In this document: piece by piece, positions 34,972-47,004 of the stretch
Layout: every line of letters starts with the position of its first letter
Position numbering within the stretch: the stretch's first letter is position 1
Assembly (NCBI GenBank): GCA_947646735.1
Contig: CANTFK010000986.1
Span: forward strand, 248,001-312,000
DNA: 64,000 nucleotides
Origin: Peronospora farinosa
Taxonomy: Eukaryota > Oomycota > Peronosporomycetes > Peronosporales > Peronosporaceae
Direction: 5' to 3'
Program-made: the position numbers and the translations under genes
Notes under the pieces: model-generated
What the model was told of the DNA's origin: nothing
Seen by the model: the letters and a program-made list of their open reading frames with translations, nothing else
The model's database searches: none

Positions 34972-36560
34972 ATGGAGGCGATCCTGGCGTCCATGGCGGC
35001 AGCAACAGGCAATGCATCACCGCTCAAGAAAACTGAACCTGTGGCTAAAACAGTTGCAATCTCCAAGCCTGTAAGCAAGAAGCGCGACCGAGGAACTTCT
35101 GCTTCGTCTTTATCGAGCATTTGGAACCCGCACGAGGAGATGTCGCTGGATTCTGCTGCTCTCAATAAACTGATAGATGCCGCCAAGTCATGCACAGTAA
35201 ACCCGGCCATGGAGATTGCGCGGCAGCAAATTGTTCGCGCTCTTTGCAGTAAAATCCATTGCGCCAGTGCAGATTTGGGCATCGGAAAGCTGCCGAACTC
35301 GGTCTACGAGACGTGGCAGTTCACGTCGCAGCTTACCGTAAAAGAGCACGACCCGCTAATTCCTCACGCCGAGAGCGACTACAGTGGATTGTTTGAAGAG
35401 CTGCGCAAAGCTGGAGCCACCAAGTCTGGAGTTACGAAAAAGTGCATGGAGCTCACGAAGGAATCTGAACGGATGCTGCGCAAATTCGGTCAGCAGGACT
35501 TTGTAGCTGGCAAGAAGAAGGTGCAAGTGGCGGTGATGGAGGACGACACGCGCCATTTGACGTACGGGAAATCCATGGTGAAGCTCAGCGCGGCGCACTT
35601 TGCCAAGCTGCGCGAGTTGTATGCTCGGAAGCGGGGATTGGATGGGAACGGATCGAGTATGGCACCGAAGGACCAACGTCAATTTGAGAGTGCACTGTTT
35701 TGCTTGCTGCTGCGTTATGACTCGCTGAGTGGAGGAGGTTTTCAGGTATGAGGTGACTGGTTGTAAAGTCTCATTTGCTGCTGTGAACGGTTTTGACAAG
35801 TTATTGTTTGAGAATAGGCTGCGCTTAACGAAGAGTGCTTTGATGTGCTACTGAAAGAATTCAACTGCAACATGGAATGTTTTGCTTCACCGTTGAACTG
35901 CCGCTACTCGCGCTTTTGCAGCGCTTTTCTCGACACCGATTTTGTCTTTGGAAGTGTCGGTAGCTTCTTTGACTTTTCGCCTCGCTCTGGGTACGTAGTA
36001 ACTTGTTTTGTCTCCTCTTTTGCGGAGATAGAGCTAAATTTTGCTGATTTATCGTCGTTTTCGGGCACAGATGCTATGAAGCGAATCCGCCCTTTATCCC
36101 CAAGGTAATTAAACGCATGGTAGATCATATGACAGTGCTACTCACTGCTGCCGATGGGCCTTTGGCGTTTATCATCATCATCCCGACATGGCAAAAGACT
36201 GAGGTAGGGTTTGCCAAATCGGTCACTTGTTCATGCCAGACTTACTGATAGTGTTCGGATGAGCAGGGATGGCAACAACTAAACGCTAGTCGCTTCAACC
36301 AAAGGCATCTCCTTATCCCACAAAAGCAGCACGGCTACTGTGAAGGCAAGCAGCAGATCCGAAAGACCCGTTGGCGCATCGCATCGTTCGACACGAGTGT
36401 GTTCTTCTGGCAAAACGCTATGGCGTGCAACGAGTGGCCCGTCACGGAGAAGAAGCTTGAGAGTCTGAAACATGCCTTCAAGTCAAAGCAAGTCGAGGAG
36501 CGCGACGCGCTGGGTCTCCGAAAGTCTGGCAAGCGAGTGCGGTCAGCAAAAGGGACTTGA
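34972..36560 (+). CDS. PCIF1: PCIF1/CAPAM-like mRNA cap adenosine N6-methyltransferase
   Basis: PCIF1 methylates N6 of a 2'-O-methyladenosine next to the mRNA cap (m6Am). The exons are 34972-35745, 35818-35990, 36071-36203 and 36267-36560 (457 aa). The catalytic motif is CYEANPPF, encoded across the second splice, followed by helix VIKRMVDHM and a Rossmann strand AFIIIIPTW. An N-terminal helical region (residues 60-110) and the segment FCSAFLDTDFVFGSVGSFF match the helical and pre-catalytic parts of the family. No WW domain is visible, unlike animal PCIF1, so binding to phosphorylated RNA polymerase II is doubtful. Confidence 0.85.
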
Positions 36561-36689
36561 TAGAATAAAAGTTACCCTACCTTTGAGTGGAGGTTCGTTC
36601 GTTGTTTGAAAACTTAAAGATGCTTTGATCAGAGAAAGAAGATAGATCAACGGGCTAGTGTGTAGGAACATGTCCTTTCACATATGTCC

Positions 36690-39600
36690 TTACACTTTCG
36701 ATTCTGCCACACCCTCTTCTTCCGCCATGATATTCGAGATAAAGTCGAGGGACTCGTCTTTCGTCATTGAGTAGACATTGCTGATCTTGTTTTGGTAGCC
36801 AATACCATACCGTTTGTCAGCAATGTTCACCAGCTCAGGGCGAAAGGTCGACGTGATGAACTGTATGCCATCATTTACAACAATCAGCACAAATATAGCT
36901 TTTAAGATAACCAAAATAGTATGCACACCTGAGCCGGGCTCTCCTTCGAGTGTGCTTGTCGATGAATCAACGCCGCAACCGCAGCTCGGTGAGTGGAATC
37001 CAATGCCTGGTCAATCTCGTCAAATAAGTAGAAAGGAGCTGGATCGACCCGTTGAATTGCAAAGATGAAGGCGAGGGCCACCAACGCCTTTTGGCCACCA
37101 GAGAGTTGCTGCATCAAGTAGGAGTCTCCTTCTCCGCGGAAATTCACCTTGATCTGCACACCAGAGTACGTGTCGACGTTCGACTCCTGCGACGGATCGC
37201 CACCATTTATGTTACTGATCTGATTCGTGTCCGCGCCAACAAGAATCATCTTGCCTTCTCCTGTTGGTACCAGCTCGCGAAACACTTCTGAAAAAAAGCC
37301 CGCCACTCCTTTGAATGTGCGGAATATAGCTTCGTCTTTTCGCTTGTCTAAGACGTCAATCAGGTCCTTGATCGAATTGTACGCATCGTCAATCTCCTTC
37401 TTTCTCTCCAAAAGCGTTGCGCGCTGCTCGTTAAAACTCATATATTGATTCAACGCCTTCTTGTTCACGTGGCTGTACTTCTTCAATTTCTCGGTTCGAC
37501 GTTTGAACTGCTTGATCACGTCCTGGTAAGACAGCACCTTGAATTTGTCGAGCTCGGGAATCGGCAAAGTTCCTAGCTCCCGGATATCTCGCGTGGTGTC
37601 GTCACGCTTCTTCAGCAGTCGGCGGCGCTTATTTAAGACTTTCTCCGTTCGCCGGGTTTCCTGCTGGATCTGGTCACTCAATAAGACATCCTGTCCATTC
37701 AATGCATCCAACTGCCTGTTTCCATTTGTGGTTTCCTGCTGCAACGTCTCAATCTTCTGCTCGAGTTCCTTCAGCAATAACGTGTTATCATCTACTAAAC
37801 GCGACGCGTCAAGTAAGTCGATCTGCTTGGCCTTCAAATTCTCTTCTCGCTCATTGATTGCCAGCTCTTCAATTCCTTCGCCAAGTTGCTTCGCCAGCTC
37901 AGTTTCACGTCTGATCAAATTTTCATCCAAAACTGTTCTTATGCCTTCCTTTTGGGAACGTATATCTTCCAGTCGTTGTCTTTGGTCTTGTTCTTCTGCC
38001 TCTAGTAACTTGACCTTGGCTGACAACGAGTGCAGCAATTTCTGCTCGTTAGCTGTCAAAGTGTCTTGCATCGGCGAAAGAAGTTCCGAACGAAGCGACT
38101 CGATCCTTGAGACCAGATCATTAATTTCTCGTTCCTGAAATTCGCAACTTCGTTTTCTCTGCGCCAAATTTTCTTTTTGGGTAGCAATGTGGTTCTTTCG
38201 TTGCGATATCTCGCTGCACAGGCGCTCGTGGGCGGAAATGGCGCGGTGCTTTTCCGCCTCGAGCTTTTGTATCTCACTGATCACTCCGGTAACTTTCTGA
38301 TCAGCTTTTTGAGCTTCAGCCTTTACTCTCCTAGCCTTTTTCATCACGCTTTCAAGGTCCAATTGCGCCTGCTTCACTTCCATCATCGCTCGCGTGCGAG
38401 ATCGCCGTGGATCTTTATAGCCACCGTTTAAAGCACCACGCCGATGGACCATATCACCGTCCAACGTTAAGCAGTCCATGTTTGTCTGCTCTGCATACCG
38501 ACCGCAAGCGTCCAAGTCTCGGCATAGCAGCTTCTTACCAAACGCGGCCATAACACCTTTACGAACTTCTGCAGGATATTCCAGCTTCTCGATTAACGCA
38601 ACAACATCATCATTTCGAGGATAGTCGAAGTGATCCTTCACCTTCAAGCGACTGAGAGGTAGAAAAGTTAGTCGACCCAAATTCTTCTTGTCCAATTCTT
38701 GCATAATTCTTGCAGCAGTGTCATCCGTATCTACGACTACATGAAATAGAGCACCACCAGCGGCCTCATCCGCAGCGATGCAGTAACGCTCGTCGACAGG
38801 TTTCACGAGGTCGATCAAGGGTCCATAGATTCCTCGGATACGATCTTGCATCTCTCGCACTGCCTGTAGACCACGGCGGACGCCATACCCCATTGTACTC
38901 TGCAAAGCATTTTCTCCATCGCTCAACTTTTTCTTGAGCTCGCGCTCGTTATACGATATCTGGTTATCCTCGCGCCACTTTGCTTTTCGTTCTTCATTCA
39001 AGATGTTGCGTTGCTCTTTCAGACGGAGCACTTCTGTCCCGACATCATCCACTCGGACACGATGTTCACGTAACTCTTCAATCTGTTGCTGTAGCGTTCG
39101 TTCCGATCCCTCAATAGACTGCGCCAAGCCCTCAATCGAGTGTTTTATCGATGCTGTGTCAGACTCTTTTCTGCGCACCAATCCCTCAATATCACTGATC
39201 TCACGCTGAAGATAGTCATCACGCTGTTGCTGCGTGTGAAACTGACTTTTTCGACCCTGCTTGGCAATAAGATGCTCCGACAGTGCTCTGCATTCCTGAA
39301 GGTTTCGTGCGACCAGGTCATGTGCTTTCTCTGCCTGTTGTAGTGCAGGTAGAATCTCATTACTCAATTGGGCTTGCTTGGCTTCAATCTCACGTTTCAC
39401 GACTTCCACTTCCTTCGACACAGCAGATCTCTGCTTGCCGTCAGTATGAATCTGTTCTTTGAGCTCGTCCACTTGCATCTCCAATTTGAATCTCGCTTCC
39501 ATCAGTTCTTTTCGTTCTTCCTCTCGACTCTTTTTTTCCTCCATCAATTGCACCACATCTTGCTTTTTACTACGAGAATCACTTTCAATCCGACTGATCT

Positions 39601-40399
39601 CAGCTCGAACATGCATAAGTTTCTCATGCAGTTCCGTCGCTACGGCACTCTCTCTCTGTCTCTCTTTATCAAGGTTCTCAATCTCCTCACGTACATTCTG
39701 CAGCTCCTTCTCATGCATCGTATACTCCAAAGCACGTTGTTCTCTGTCCAGTTGCTGATACTCTTTTAATTCTTCCTTCTCCTCCTCTAGTTCCGACAGT
39801 CTCTCTTCAATATACCTCACAACCTCTTGGATCTTATCTCTCTGTAATTGTGTTTCCTGTAAAATCTTCAATGATTTAACTCTCTGATCTTCATATACTT
39901 TCGTTCCTGCGACTTCCTTCAATAGTTCCAATCTTTCACGTTCCCGCATCACTGCAAGCGCATTCACTTTGCCTTGTTGGACAATATAATAAGGATTTGA
40001 CCGTGAAAACCCGGCACTCTCGAGTAAGTGAACCACATCACTTTTCGTAATATGTTTTCGATTTAAAAAGAATTCATCCTTTTTTACTCCAATCGTTCGT
40101 CTTAGAACCACTTCTTCATCGTCTACAGGTAAACGACCGTCTTTATTATCAAAAAGAATCTCGACATAAGCAGACATGACGTGTTTCCCCGATCCTTCAT
40201 GTAATAAAGCTTGTCGTTCATCTGGTCGTAAGTTTGCAAAACGTGACGTTAATAGACCAAAGCGAATGGCATCAAAGAAATTTGATTTTCCAGTCCCATT
40301 ACGTCCAATGACGACATTATGTTGATCACTAAATGGTTCAACTGCCACTTGATCTTTGTAACTACGGAAACCGCAGACAATCACTTGTTTAATGTGCAT
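36690..40399 (-). CDS. SMC3: Structural maintenance of chromosomes protein 3 (cohesin)
   Basis: SMC3 is the ATPase arm of cohesin and holds sister chromatids together. The exons are 40399-36929 and 36860-36690 (1213 aa, typical). Walker A is GRNGTGKSNFF (residues 32-42; most orthologues have Ser where this has Thr). Two long coiled coils flank a hinge at about residues 510-660. The signature LSGGQKALVAL and Walker B FYLFDEIDQALD are near the C-terminus. The paired lysines 106-107 in GVKKDEFF correspond to the Eco1/ESCO acetylation site. Splicing joins SPAQ to FITSTFRPELV, a conserved segment. Confidence 0.97.
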
Positions 40400-40668
40400 C
40401 TAGTGCGGAAATGAGGCAAGGGAAACGAGCTTGTTTGGTTTCCTTTTGGGGAAATTGCACTTTTAGGAGTGATGGTCGAACTTAACGTCCGATGCGAACT
40501 TAGAAAAGAGTAAACTGTAATATAAATGTGTCATTTGAAAATAGCTGATTCCTGAGGTGTTTCGTTTATTTCCGATCTAGTGGTTGGTTGACAGAGCTCT
40601 TTAAGTCGCAATATTCACGTGGATGCTGGTGCTGCATTTTGAGTTTTGCAGTTACTCTCGTATCAAAT
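40400..40668. promoter_or_regulatory. Shared promoter region of SMC3 (-) and RPL3 (+)
   Basis: The two start codons are 269 bases apart, head to head. A pyrimidine stretch with TTGCAG lies shortly before the RPL3 start and could be a 5' UTR acceptor site. No individual promoter element is assigned. Confidence 0.45.
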
Positions 40669-41838
40669 ATGGGTCACCGTAAATTTGAAGCTCCACGTCA
40701 CGGACATTTGGGGTTCCTTCCTAAGAAGCGTACCAAGCACCACCGTGGTCGCGTTCGCAAGTTCCCCCGTGATGATGCGTCCAAGGCTCCGCATCTTACG
40801 GCCTTTATGGGATTTAAGGCTGGCATGACGCACATTTTGCGTGAAGTGGACCGTCCTGGTTCTAAAGTGCACAAGAAGGAGATTGTCGAGCCTGTGTCAA
40901 TTGTGGAAACGCCTCCTATGGTTGTTATTGGTGTCGTTGGATACTTGGAAACCCCTCGTGGTCTGCGTACACTCACTACGGTGTTTGCTGAGCATCTGAG
41001 CGAGGAAGTGAAGCGTCGTTTCTACAAGAACTGGTACAAGTCGAAGCGTAAAGCTTTTACGAAGTATGCAAAGAAGTACCAGACGGCTCCTGCTGATATT
41101 GAGAATGAGCTGAACCGTATCAAGAAGTACTGCCAAGTTGTGCGTGTGCTTGCCCATACGCAAGTGCGCAAGGTGAAGCTTCGCCAGAAGAAGGCCCATC
41201 TTCTTGAAGTGCAAGTGAACGGTGGCTCGGTGGCTGACAAGGTTGACTTTGCCAAGTCTCTCTTTGAGAAGCAGGTGCCTGTTACGGCCGTGTTCTCTAA
41301 GGACGAGATGATTGACGTCATTGGTGTCACCAAGGGTCACGGTGTTGAGGGTGTCATTACCCGTTGGGGTGTCACCCGTTTGCCGCGTAAGACGCACCGT
41401 GGGTTGCGTAAGGTCGCTTGTATTGGTGCTTGGCACCCGTCTCGCGTTCGCTTCACGGTGCCTCGCGCTGGTCAGCACGGTTACCACCACCGTACGGAGA
41501 TTAACAAGAAAATCTACCGTATTGGTGCTGCCGGCGACAAGAAGTCATGCATGACTGAGCAAGATCTGACCGAGAAGGACATCACCCCACTGGGTGGTTT
41601 CCCTCACTACGGTGTGATCAACGAGGACTGGCTCATGATTAAGGGTCAGATTGTCGGCACGAAAAAGCGTGCTTTGACCCTGCGCAAGTCGCTCTTGGTG
41701 CACACCAAGCGTTCGGCTCTCGAGGAGATTAAGCTTAAGTTTATCGATACCTCGTCCAAGTTTGGCCACGGCCGTTTCCAGACGGTGGAAGAGAAGGCCA
41801 AATGGTTGGGTCCTTTGGCTCGTCAGAATCGTGCTTAA
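40669..41838 (+). CDS. RPL3: 60S ribosomal protein L3 (uL3)
   Basis: uL3 sits near the peptidyl-transferase centre of the large ribosomal subunit. It is a single exon of 389 aa, starting [20 protein letters not shown] as expected. Conserved parts are [18 protein letters not shown] and [20 protein letters not shown], where the His is the residue modified in yeast. The upstream in-frame extension (from 40588) is not family-like and was rejected as a start. Codon use is biased to C- and G-ending codons, as usual in highly expressed genes. Confidence 0.98.
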   Translation: MGHRKFEAPRHGHLGFLPKKRTKHHRGRVRKFPRDDASKAPHLTAFMGFKAGMTHILREVDRPGSKVHKKEIVEPVSIVETPPMVVIGVVGYLETPRGLRTLTTVFAEHLSEEVKRRFYKNWYKSKRKAFTKYAKKYQTAPADIENELNRIKKYCQVVRVLAHTQVRKVKLRQKKAHLLEVQVNGGSVADKVDFAKSLFEKQVPVTAVFSKDEMIDVIGVTKGHGVEGVITRWGVTRLPRKTHRGLRKVACIGAWHPSRVRFTVPRAGQHGYHHRTEINKKIYRIGAAGDKKSCMTEQDLTEKDITPLGGFPHYGVINEDWLMIKGQIVGTKKRALTLRKSLLVHTKRSALEEIKLKFIDTSSKFGHGRFQTVEEKAKWLGPLARQNRA

Positions 41839-42141
41839 GTCTATTCCATGGCTTTTGTGCAGCTCTTTCTAGGTGGTAAGTGCTATTTGTAGCACGTGTT
41901 GTGTAACGTTAGCGTTACTTCTTGGAGACCTATAATGGAAATCGTAATCGAACGAGGATACTGCTCTACTGCAAACTCATTACTTTCCTTTTTCTTTACA
42001 CGCGTTGTCATGTACCAGCTTCTAGCCATAAAGCAATGATAAATCACAGCAGAAAATCTTGTAAGCATAATAACACATGTCGTATACTCGACGCTTTTTT
42101 CGCATAAGCTTTATGATTGTATCATTCTTAAGCACGGCAAC
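41839..42141. other. Convergent 3' region of RPL3 and OST1
   Basis: It is 303 bp between two stop codons and should hold both polyadenylation sites. No gene or repeat was seen. Confidence 0.4.
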
Positions 42142-43638
42142 TTATTCCGACTTCTTCTTCTGCACAGGCCTCTTAGCGATGCTAATGTCAAGACGGAAGA
42201 GACACATGCAAACGATGAAAAAGGCCAGGAAGGCAGACACCAGCAGCAGCGGCTCGTGCAGCATGAAGTACTGCGGGAAGTCGAAGGTCACTTCGAAGGG
42301 CACATTGTGAGCAGCCACAACGTTCTTCTTGTCTAGGATCACCACAGGTCGACCAACCGCAGGTGTGTCCAAGTACGTCTGGCGCGTGGCCTCGCTTGTG
42401 CGATCCACACTGAACGGCACGCTTACCTGTATATTGGTAGCACCTTCAGGAAGAATCACCTTGACAGTGAGGTCATCCACGGAGGCATCTTGAACAGGCG
42501 TAGAGAAGCTAGCCTTCAGCTTGAACTTGTTACCAACGTGAGTCAGCACCGAGTGCGTAAAGACAGAGTAGCCAAGGTACCACTGGGTCTTCCAGCCGCC
42601 GAACAGAGGGAAGCGCGGATAAAACTCGAGGTCCTGGTACGAGCCCCTGCGGCCGGCAGGTTGCAGGTGCGACGTGGACACGTTGCCAATCTGGTCACGG
42701 TAGTACACGTTGACTGAGTCCTTCGGCAGATGCGCGTGCATTTCGTGGAATGACGCGCTGCGATGGCGCTGCAAGTAGTCAAGACGGGAGAATTCGCCCT
42801 TGAGCTTGGCACCAGTGTGTTTCAGATCGTAGACCTCCTCGAACGACACACGACCCCACATAGACACTTCAATCTCACGTGTGAGTTTGGTGATGGTCAT
42901 GAACGGCGCATGGTTCTTGTAATGCACACTCAAAGGCGCATTCTCCACGCCATCAGCGAATGCAGAGATGTCAGGATACGGTCCAAGGATGAAGACAGAT
43001 CCCTTTCTGGACATGGGCTCAACACCATGAGCACGCTCCACCGAATTAGACGGCAATTTTAACTTGGTAGTCTGCGTTTTAGTCAAGTAGGGAGAAATGA
43101 CGAGGTGGCTCGTATTAAAGAGCACGAGCTGGTCGTCCACCTGCGTGATCTCGGCCGGATAAGGCTTCAGGACGCGAGTAAAGTAGGCCGTCACTTTAAC
43201 AGCTCCCGTCTCTTTTTTAGCCACAGGTTTCTTTAGTAACACCGTGTAAAGTGCCACGTCCTTAGGGGTCTTGGCTGCGTGTTTTTGTGTCGCCGGCACA
43301 ATCTCACATTGCGTCTTGCCACATCGAGCCGAGATATTGGCCAGATGCATTTCCAATGCACGAGGAAAAGCGATAGTATACTTCAATATTTGTGCATTAG
43401 TATCCATGAACCGGAACTCTGTATTTTCCCGGACAACGTGCTGCGTCAAGTCGAACACTCGCTTGATCTAAAGAGAAGAAAATAATGATTTTTAGTGTTA
43501 ATTTGGAACGTTAAAGAGTGTGATTTTCATGACAGATGAGAAAAGACGACGACGTACCGACTGGTTGATCACTTCGCTCTGTACGGAGGCCATTGCCATC
43601 GCCATAACGAGCAGAAGAAGAAGACGATGCATTGTCAT
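42142..43638 (-). CDS. OST1: Oligosaccharyltransferase subunit 1 (ribophorin I)
   Basis: OST1 is part of the ER complex that transfers N-glycans to nascent proteins. The exons are 43638-43558 and 43467-42142 (468 aa, close to yeast Ost1). Residues 1-19 form a signal peptide. Conserved ribophorin I parts include LPKDSVNVYYRDQIGNVSTS and the YPRFPLFGGWKTQWYLGY block. One transmembrane helix (LLLVSAFLAFFIVCMCLF) is near the C-terminus, followed by a basic cytosolic tail ending KKKSE, reminiscent of ER-retention lysines. Confidence 0.95.
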
Positions 43639-43874
43639 GTTATCAAAGCTCGGCACTTTACGGTATCCCCTGACTGACGACACGTAGCATTGGAATCATC
43701 TTGTCTTCATTGGCTAAAATACTCTCATATGAATTATAGCCAATAGATGACAGTCTATCATCTTTGTAGCTTTCTAATTGGATAAAATATTGACTCTTTT
43801 GGTTCGTGGCTATTGAGCGTCGGCATCTCATAGCCGCTCAAGTATTCGATAGACCTCTAGCTCTTTACTAAGAA
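43639..43874. promoter_or_regulatory. Shared promoter region of OST1 (-) and bL12m (+)
   Basis: It is 236 bp between start codons. Four ATTGG/CCAAT motifs occur at about 43689, 43719, 43739 and 43777, alternating in strand. Use as NF-Y sites is an inference. Confidence 0.5.
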
Positions 43875-44493
43875 ATGCTCTCGCGTGTGTCTCGAGTGGC
43901 GCTTCGCGGCGCAGTTGTTCGTCGTACGTGTGTAAACAACATACGTCTAGGTCAAGTGTCTTTTTTCTCAGTCGATGACACTCCCAACGTGCCTACAAGT
44001 GCTGAGGAAGAGCTGGCACTTACGCCCAAAGTACAAACTGTATTGGACCAGATCCTTGAGCTCAATATGATTGAAATTGCGGAGCTATCACATGCTATTC
44101 AGGTACGATGCTATTATTGCAATATTATTGATATATTGCGATGCTGATGTCAAGTTTTCCGCTGTGATACATTTACTACAGACCAAGTTTGGTATTGCTG
44201 AGTCTGCTTTCCAGGTTGGCATGGGCGGCGGTGCTGGTGGTAATGCATCTCCTGCTGCTGAAGAACCTAAAGAGGAAAAGACTGCGTTTGACGTGAAACT
44301 AGCGAGCTTTGATGCTAAGAGCAAGATTAAGGTTATCAAGGAGGTACGAGCCATCACTGGTTTGGGCCTGAAGGAGGCCAAGGAACTTGTGGAAGGCTCC
44401 CCTAGTACATTAAAGAAGGACGTAAAGAAGGAGGAAGCTGATGAACTTATTGAGAAGCTCAAGGCAGTAGGCGCGGTCGTGGAATTGGAATAG
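43875..44493 (+). CDS. MRPL12: Mitochondrial ribosomal protein bL12m
   Basis: L7/L12 forms the ribosomal stalk that recruits translation factors. The exons are 43875-44102 and 44182-44493 (179 aa). The N-terminus is an Arg-rich mitochondrial presequence ([15 protein letters not shown]). The stalk dimerisation helix ([14 protein letters not shown]) spans the intron. A flexible Gly/Ala hinge follows. The C-terminal domain is typical: [20 protein letters not shown], ending AVGAVVELE. Confidence 0.95.
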
Positions 44494-44837
44494 AGTGGGG
44501 GGGTTTGCTTGTGCGGCCAGAGACGTCTCTTTTTGCTGTAAAGTCTTCTACATATAGCAGCGTGTTGGCGTCGCTTTGCGTCGTCACACTACAGACCTTT
44601 ATCATGTATAACGATTCATTGATTAATGTCATATTCATGCAGCTTTGTCCCTTTTTGACATTCAAGACTCAATGTGTCTACGCATCAATCCACTTACAAA
44701 GGTCACTTTATTAGAAGTCAAATGTACGTGATGTTTATACTGCAGTAGCGCTTCGATATTATTAAATCTTCAAGGTTATTATATATAAGTTACGTGTGGT
44801 ACAGAACTGCTGTGTCTTCGCTAGACAGCAGAACGCA
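44494..44837. other. Intergenic between bL12m and ATP23
   Basis: 344 bp, AT-rich. It holds the bL12m 3' end and the ATP23 upstream region. No further feature was recognised. Confidence 0.4.
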
Positions 44838-45805
44838 ATGGAGACGCTCAAGAAAAGCTTCAGTACCACGACAAGGAACCTCAGCGAAGAAGAAGAACGT
44901 CATTATAAATGTGAGAACATGCGTGAGAAAGCACTGAGCAAATGTGAGTAGCATAGAGTCCATTTCCCGATCAATTGTGCTGGTTTTTGACACTCAGGTG
45001 TATTAGGCTCGCGCGTAACGTTTTTGGTTGATGCAATGGAGAAATTGGGCTGCAAAATGGAGACGGGATTCTTCTCTAGTGTCGATTGTGAGGATAAAAT
45101 CAATGGAGGGTTCCATCTGGACGACGAGGGCAAGCCTGGGGTGGGTGGTTTTGCCGTCTAATGGGCTAAACAAATTAAAGCTGATGGGGTTGATGGACGT
45201 AGGTGGTGCTGTGTCAGAACCACATCCCGGACCAGGAATGGATGGACCGCACTATGGCACACGAGCTGATCCACGCATTCGATCATTGTCGCAACAAGAT
45301 CGACTGGAACAAGTGTGAGCACCACGCTTGTAGTGAGGTACGTGCTGGCAGCAGAGACACGAACTGATTGTTTGTGGAGAGAAGTAAACACTTGTTGTGC
45401 ATGTTGGGGATGAACGATCGAGTAAAGGTCCGAGCAGCAGCGTTAAGTGGTGATTGCAATTGGAAGTACGAGCTCTTTCGCAAGAATTACAACATCAACA
45501 AGCAGCATCAGGTACATTTTTTAATGTCTTGTAGTAAGGACAACAGCAACATTATTGGTTCTGACATTGTGTTTGACTACAGCTTTGCACGCGGAGACGA
45601 GCAAAATTGTCCATTGAGCAGAACGAAGCGTGCAACGGCAAGGCATGTACTGTATCACTAATTGATAATTGCTATCACTCCTGCTCTATAAATTGACACA
45701 GATTCTCACTGATCGTGCTTTTTTGCTACACAGGCGGACGAATGCATCGACAAAGTGTTTGACTCTTGCTACCGTGATTGGTCTCCATTCCGTGAGATCC
45801 CCTAG
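44838..45805 (+). CDS. ATP23: Mitochondrial inner membrane protease ATP23
   Basis: ATP23 is an intermembrane-space zinc metallopeptidase. In yeast it processes Atp6 and helps assemble the ATP synthase Fo part. Six exons: 44838-44943, 44998-45140, 45203-45337, 45428-45511, 45583-45642 and 45734-45805 (199 aa, phase checked). The active site is [12 protein letters not shown] with HELIH as zinc ligand motif. Other family parts are [32 protein letters not shown] and the C-terminal [10 protein letters not shown]. The last intron (45643-45733) has a GC donor, needed to keep KADECIDK in frame. Many cysteines are conserved, in line with oxidative folding in the intermembrane space. Confidence 0.93.
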
Positions 45806-46059
45806 TTGAATCAAAGAGCCACAAATTGTTGAAGCCATCACATCCACGCTGTGTTTACCGATGTTACAGCTGGTCGCATTTAGCAAATAGAGTCGACTAA
45901 TAGAGAAACAGCAAGAAATAGAGTCGATTATAACGACTATTCTGATTATCATATAAAAGCTAATCATCCCTCACATTTTTGCTAACCAGCCTCCCCCGAA
46001 CTTTTATCAAGATCTGATTGGTCAAAATGTCTCGCGAAAGTCGTCGATCACAATAATCA

Positions 46060-46848
46060 ATGAACAGCCTTGCACCACCTCCGCCACTTGCTTATGCTTC
46101 TTTAGAACAAGCAAGAGCCGCAGTTAATGCTCATGCACAGCTGGAAGGTTATGCTGTTGTAATTAAACACACAAAAAGGATTGGCAATAAGAAAGACGGT
46201 GATGTCAAAGCTTTAATTCTTGTCTGCTCCCGATCCAACCCCCCAGTTATACGTACAGATGCAGGACCTCGTCAACGTATTCGGTTCAGTCGTAGCACTG
46301 GATGCATGTTTAAGATAAGTATACGGCGACTAGAAGCTGGAGATTGGCAGGTACAAGTTGCCAATGGAGAACACAACCACGAGCCCTTGGCCCACCAATC
46401 TGCACCAATTGGAATTGAGATGGCATTGAAGAGGATCGCAGACGAATACAACAACGCATCAGATGATCGCAAGCGTGTGCTGCTTGACCATGTTTTGGCT
46501 GTCCCAGAGGCCAGTGTTTGCAATCCTGTGCAAGTTCAGACACGTGACCAGCCAACGAATCCAACACAGCGACTTTTATCACAGTTTGAGCATGTTGCCG
46601 CTGTTTCAAAAGCTCCTGTACGACGCCGGCAATGTCGGATTTGCCAGCAGACAGGCCACAATGCCCAAACCTGTCGTCGTCAAGCAGCTTTAGCACCAGC
46701 ACCAGTACCAGCACCAGCACCAGCACCAGCACCAGCACCAGCAGCACCAGCACCAGCACCAAGCAGCACCAGCACCAGCAGAAGCAGCACCAGCACCTGT
46801 AGATTAAGATTAGAAAGTCGAAAATTCATACAAACCGCGACGTTTTAA
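46060..46848 (+). CDS. FAR1/WRKY-GCM1-like DNA-binding protein with zinc knuckle
   Basis: 262 aa, single exon. Residues about 15-110 have the pattern of a FAR1-type (WRKY-GCM1 fold) zinc finger: a Cys near CSRSN, a Cys in GCMFKISI and the HNH of GEHNHEP. A zinc knuckle CRICQQTGHNAQTC is at about 198-211. A Pro-Ala repeat follows and gives way to a Ser/Thr stretch. Such domains come from Mutator-like transposases, but no transposase core (DDE) follows. It may be a domesticated or truncated transposon protein or a genuine transcription factor. An ATTGG motif is at 46016. Confidence 0.6.
   Translation: MNSLAPPPPLAYASLEQARAAVNAHAQLEGYAVVIKHTKRIGNKKDGDVKALILVCSRSNPPVIRTDAGPRQRIRFSRSTGCMFKISIRRLEAGDWQVQVANGEHNHEPLAHQSAPIGIEMALKRIADEYNNASDDRKRVLLDHVLAVPEASVCNPVQVQTRDQPTNPTQRLLSQFEHVAAVSKAPVRRRQCRICQQTGHNAQTCRRQAALAPAPVPAPAPAPAPAPAAPAPAPSSTSTSRSSTSTCRLRLESRKFIQTATF
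46690..46800 (+). repeat. AGCACC-type microsatellite inside the FAR1-like gene
   Basis: Hexamer-like repeats (AGCACC with CAGCACCAGT variants) encode the Pro-Ala tract and then run on as Ser/Thr codons, which suggests a past slippage with frame change in the last third of the protein. Confidence 0.8.
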
Positions 46849-47004
46849 GATTTGTTTTCGTAATTTTAGTGAGATGTTCCAATTGGGACGCCTCCCATTT
46901 TAGGGTACTACCACACAAAATTATTTTTCTGGTCAATGATTGGTCGTCAAAAGAGACCAAACAAAACGAATTTAATTAAACGTCAATAAAACGCAATCAA
47001 ACCC

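Noticed and set aside
40588..40668. N-terminal extension of RPL3 by 27 codons from a non-ATG start
   Set aside because: The extension is not conserved in the family, while MGHRKFEAP at 40669 is the standard uL3 start.
31422..45805. Apparent cluster of mitochondrial genes (aconitase, bL12m, ATP23)
   Set aside because: Unrelated genes lie between them on both strands. Three such genes in 14 kb can be chance and no co-regulation signal was seen.
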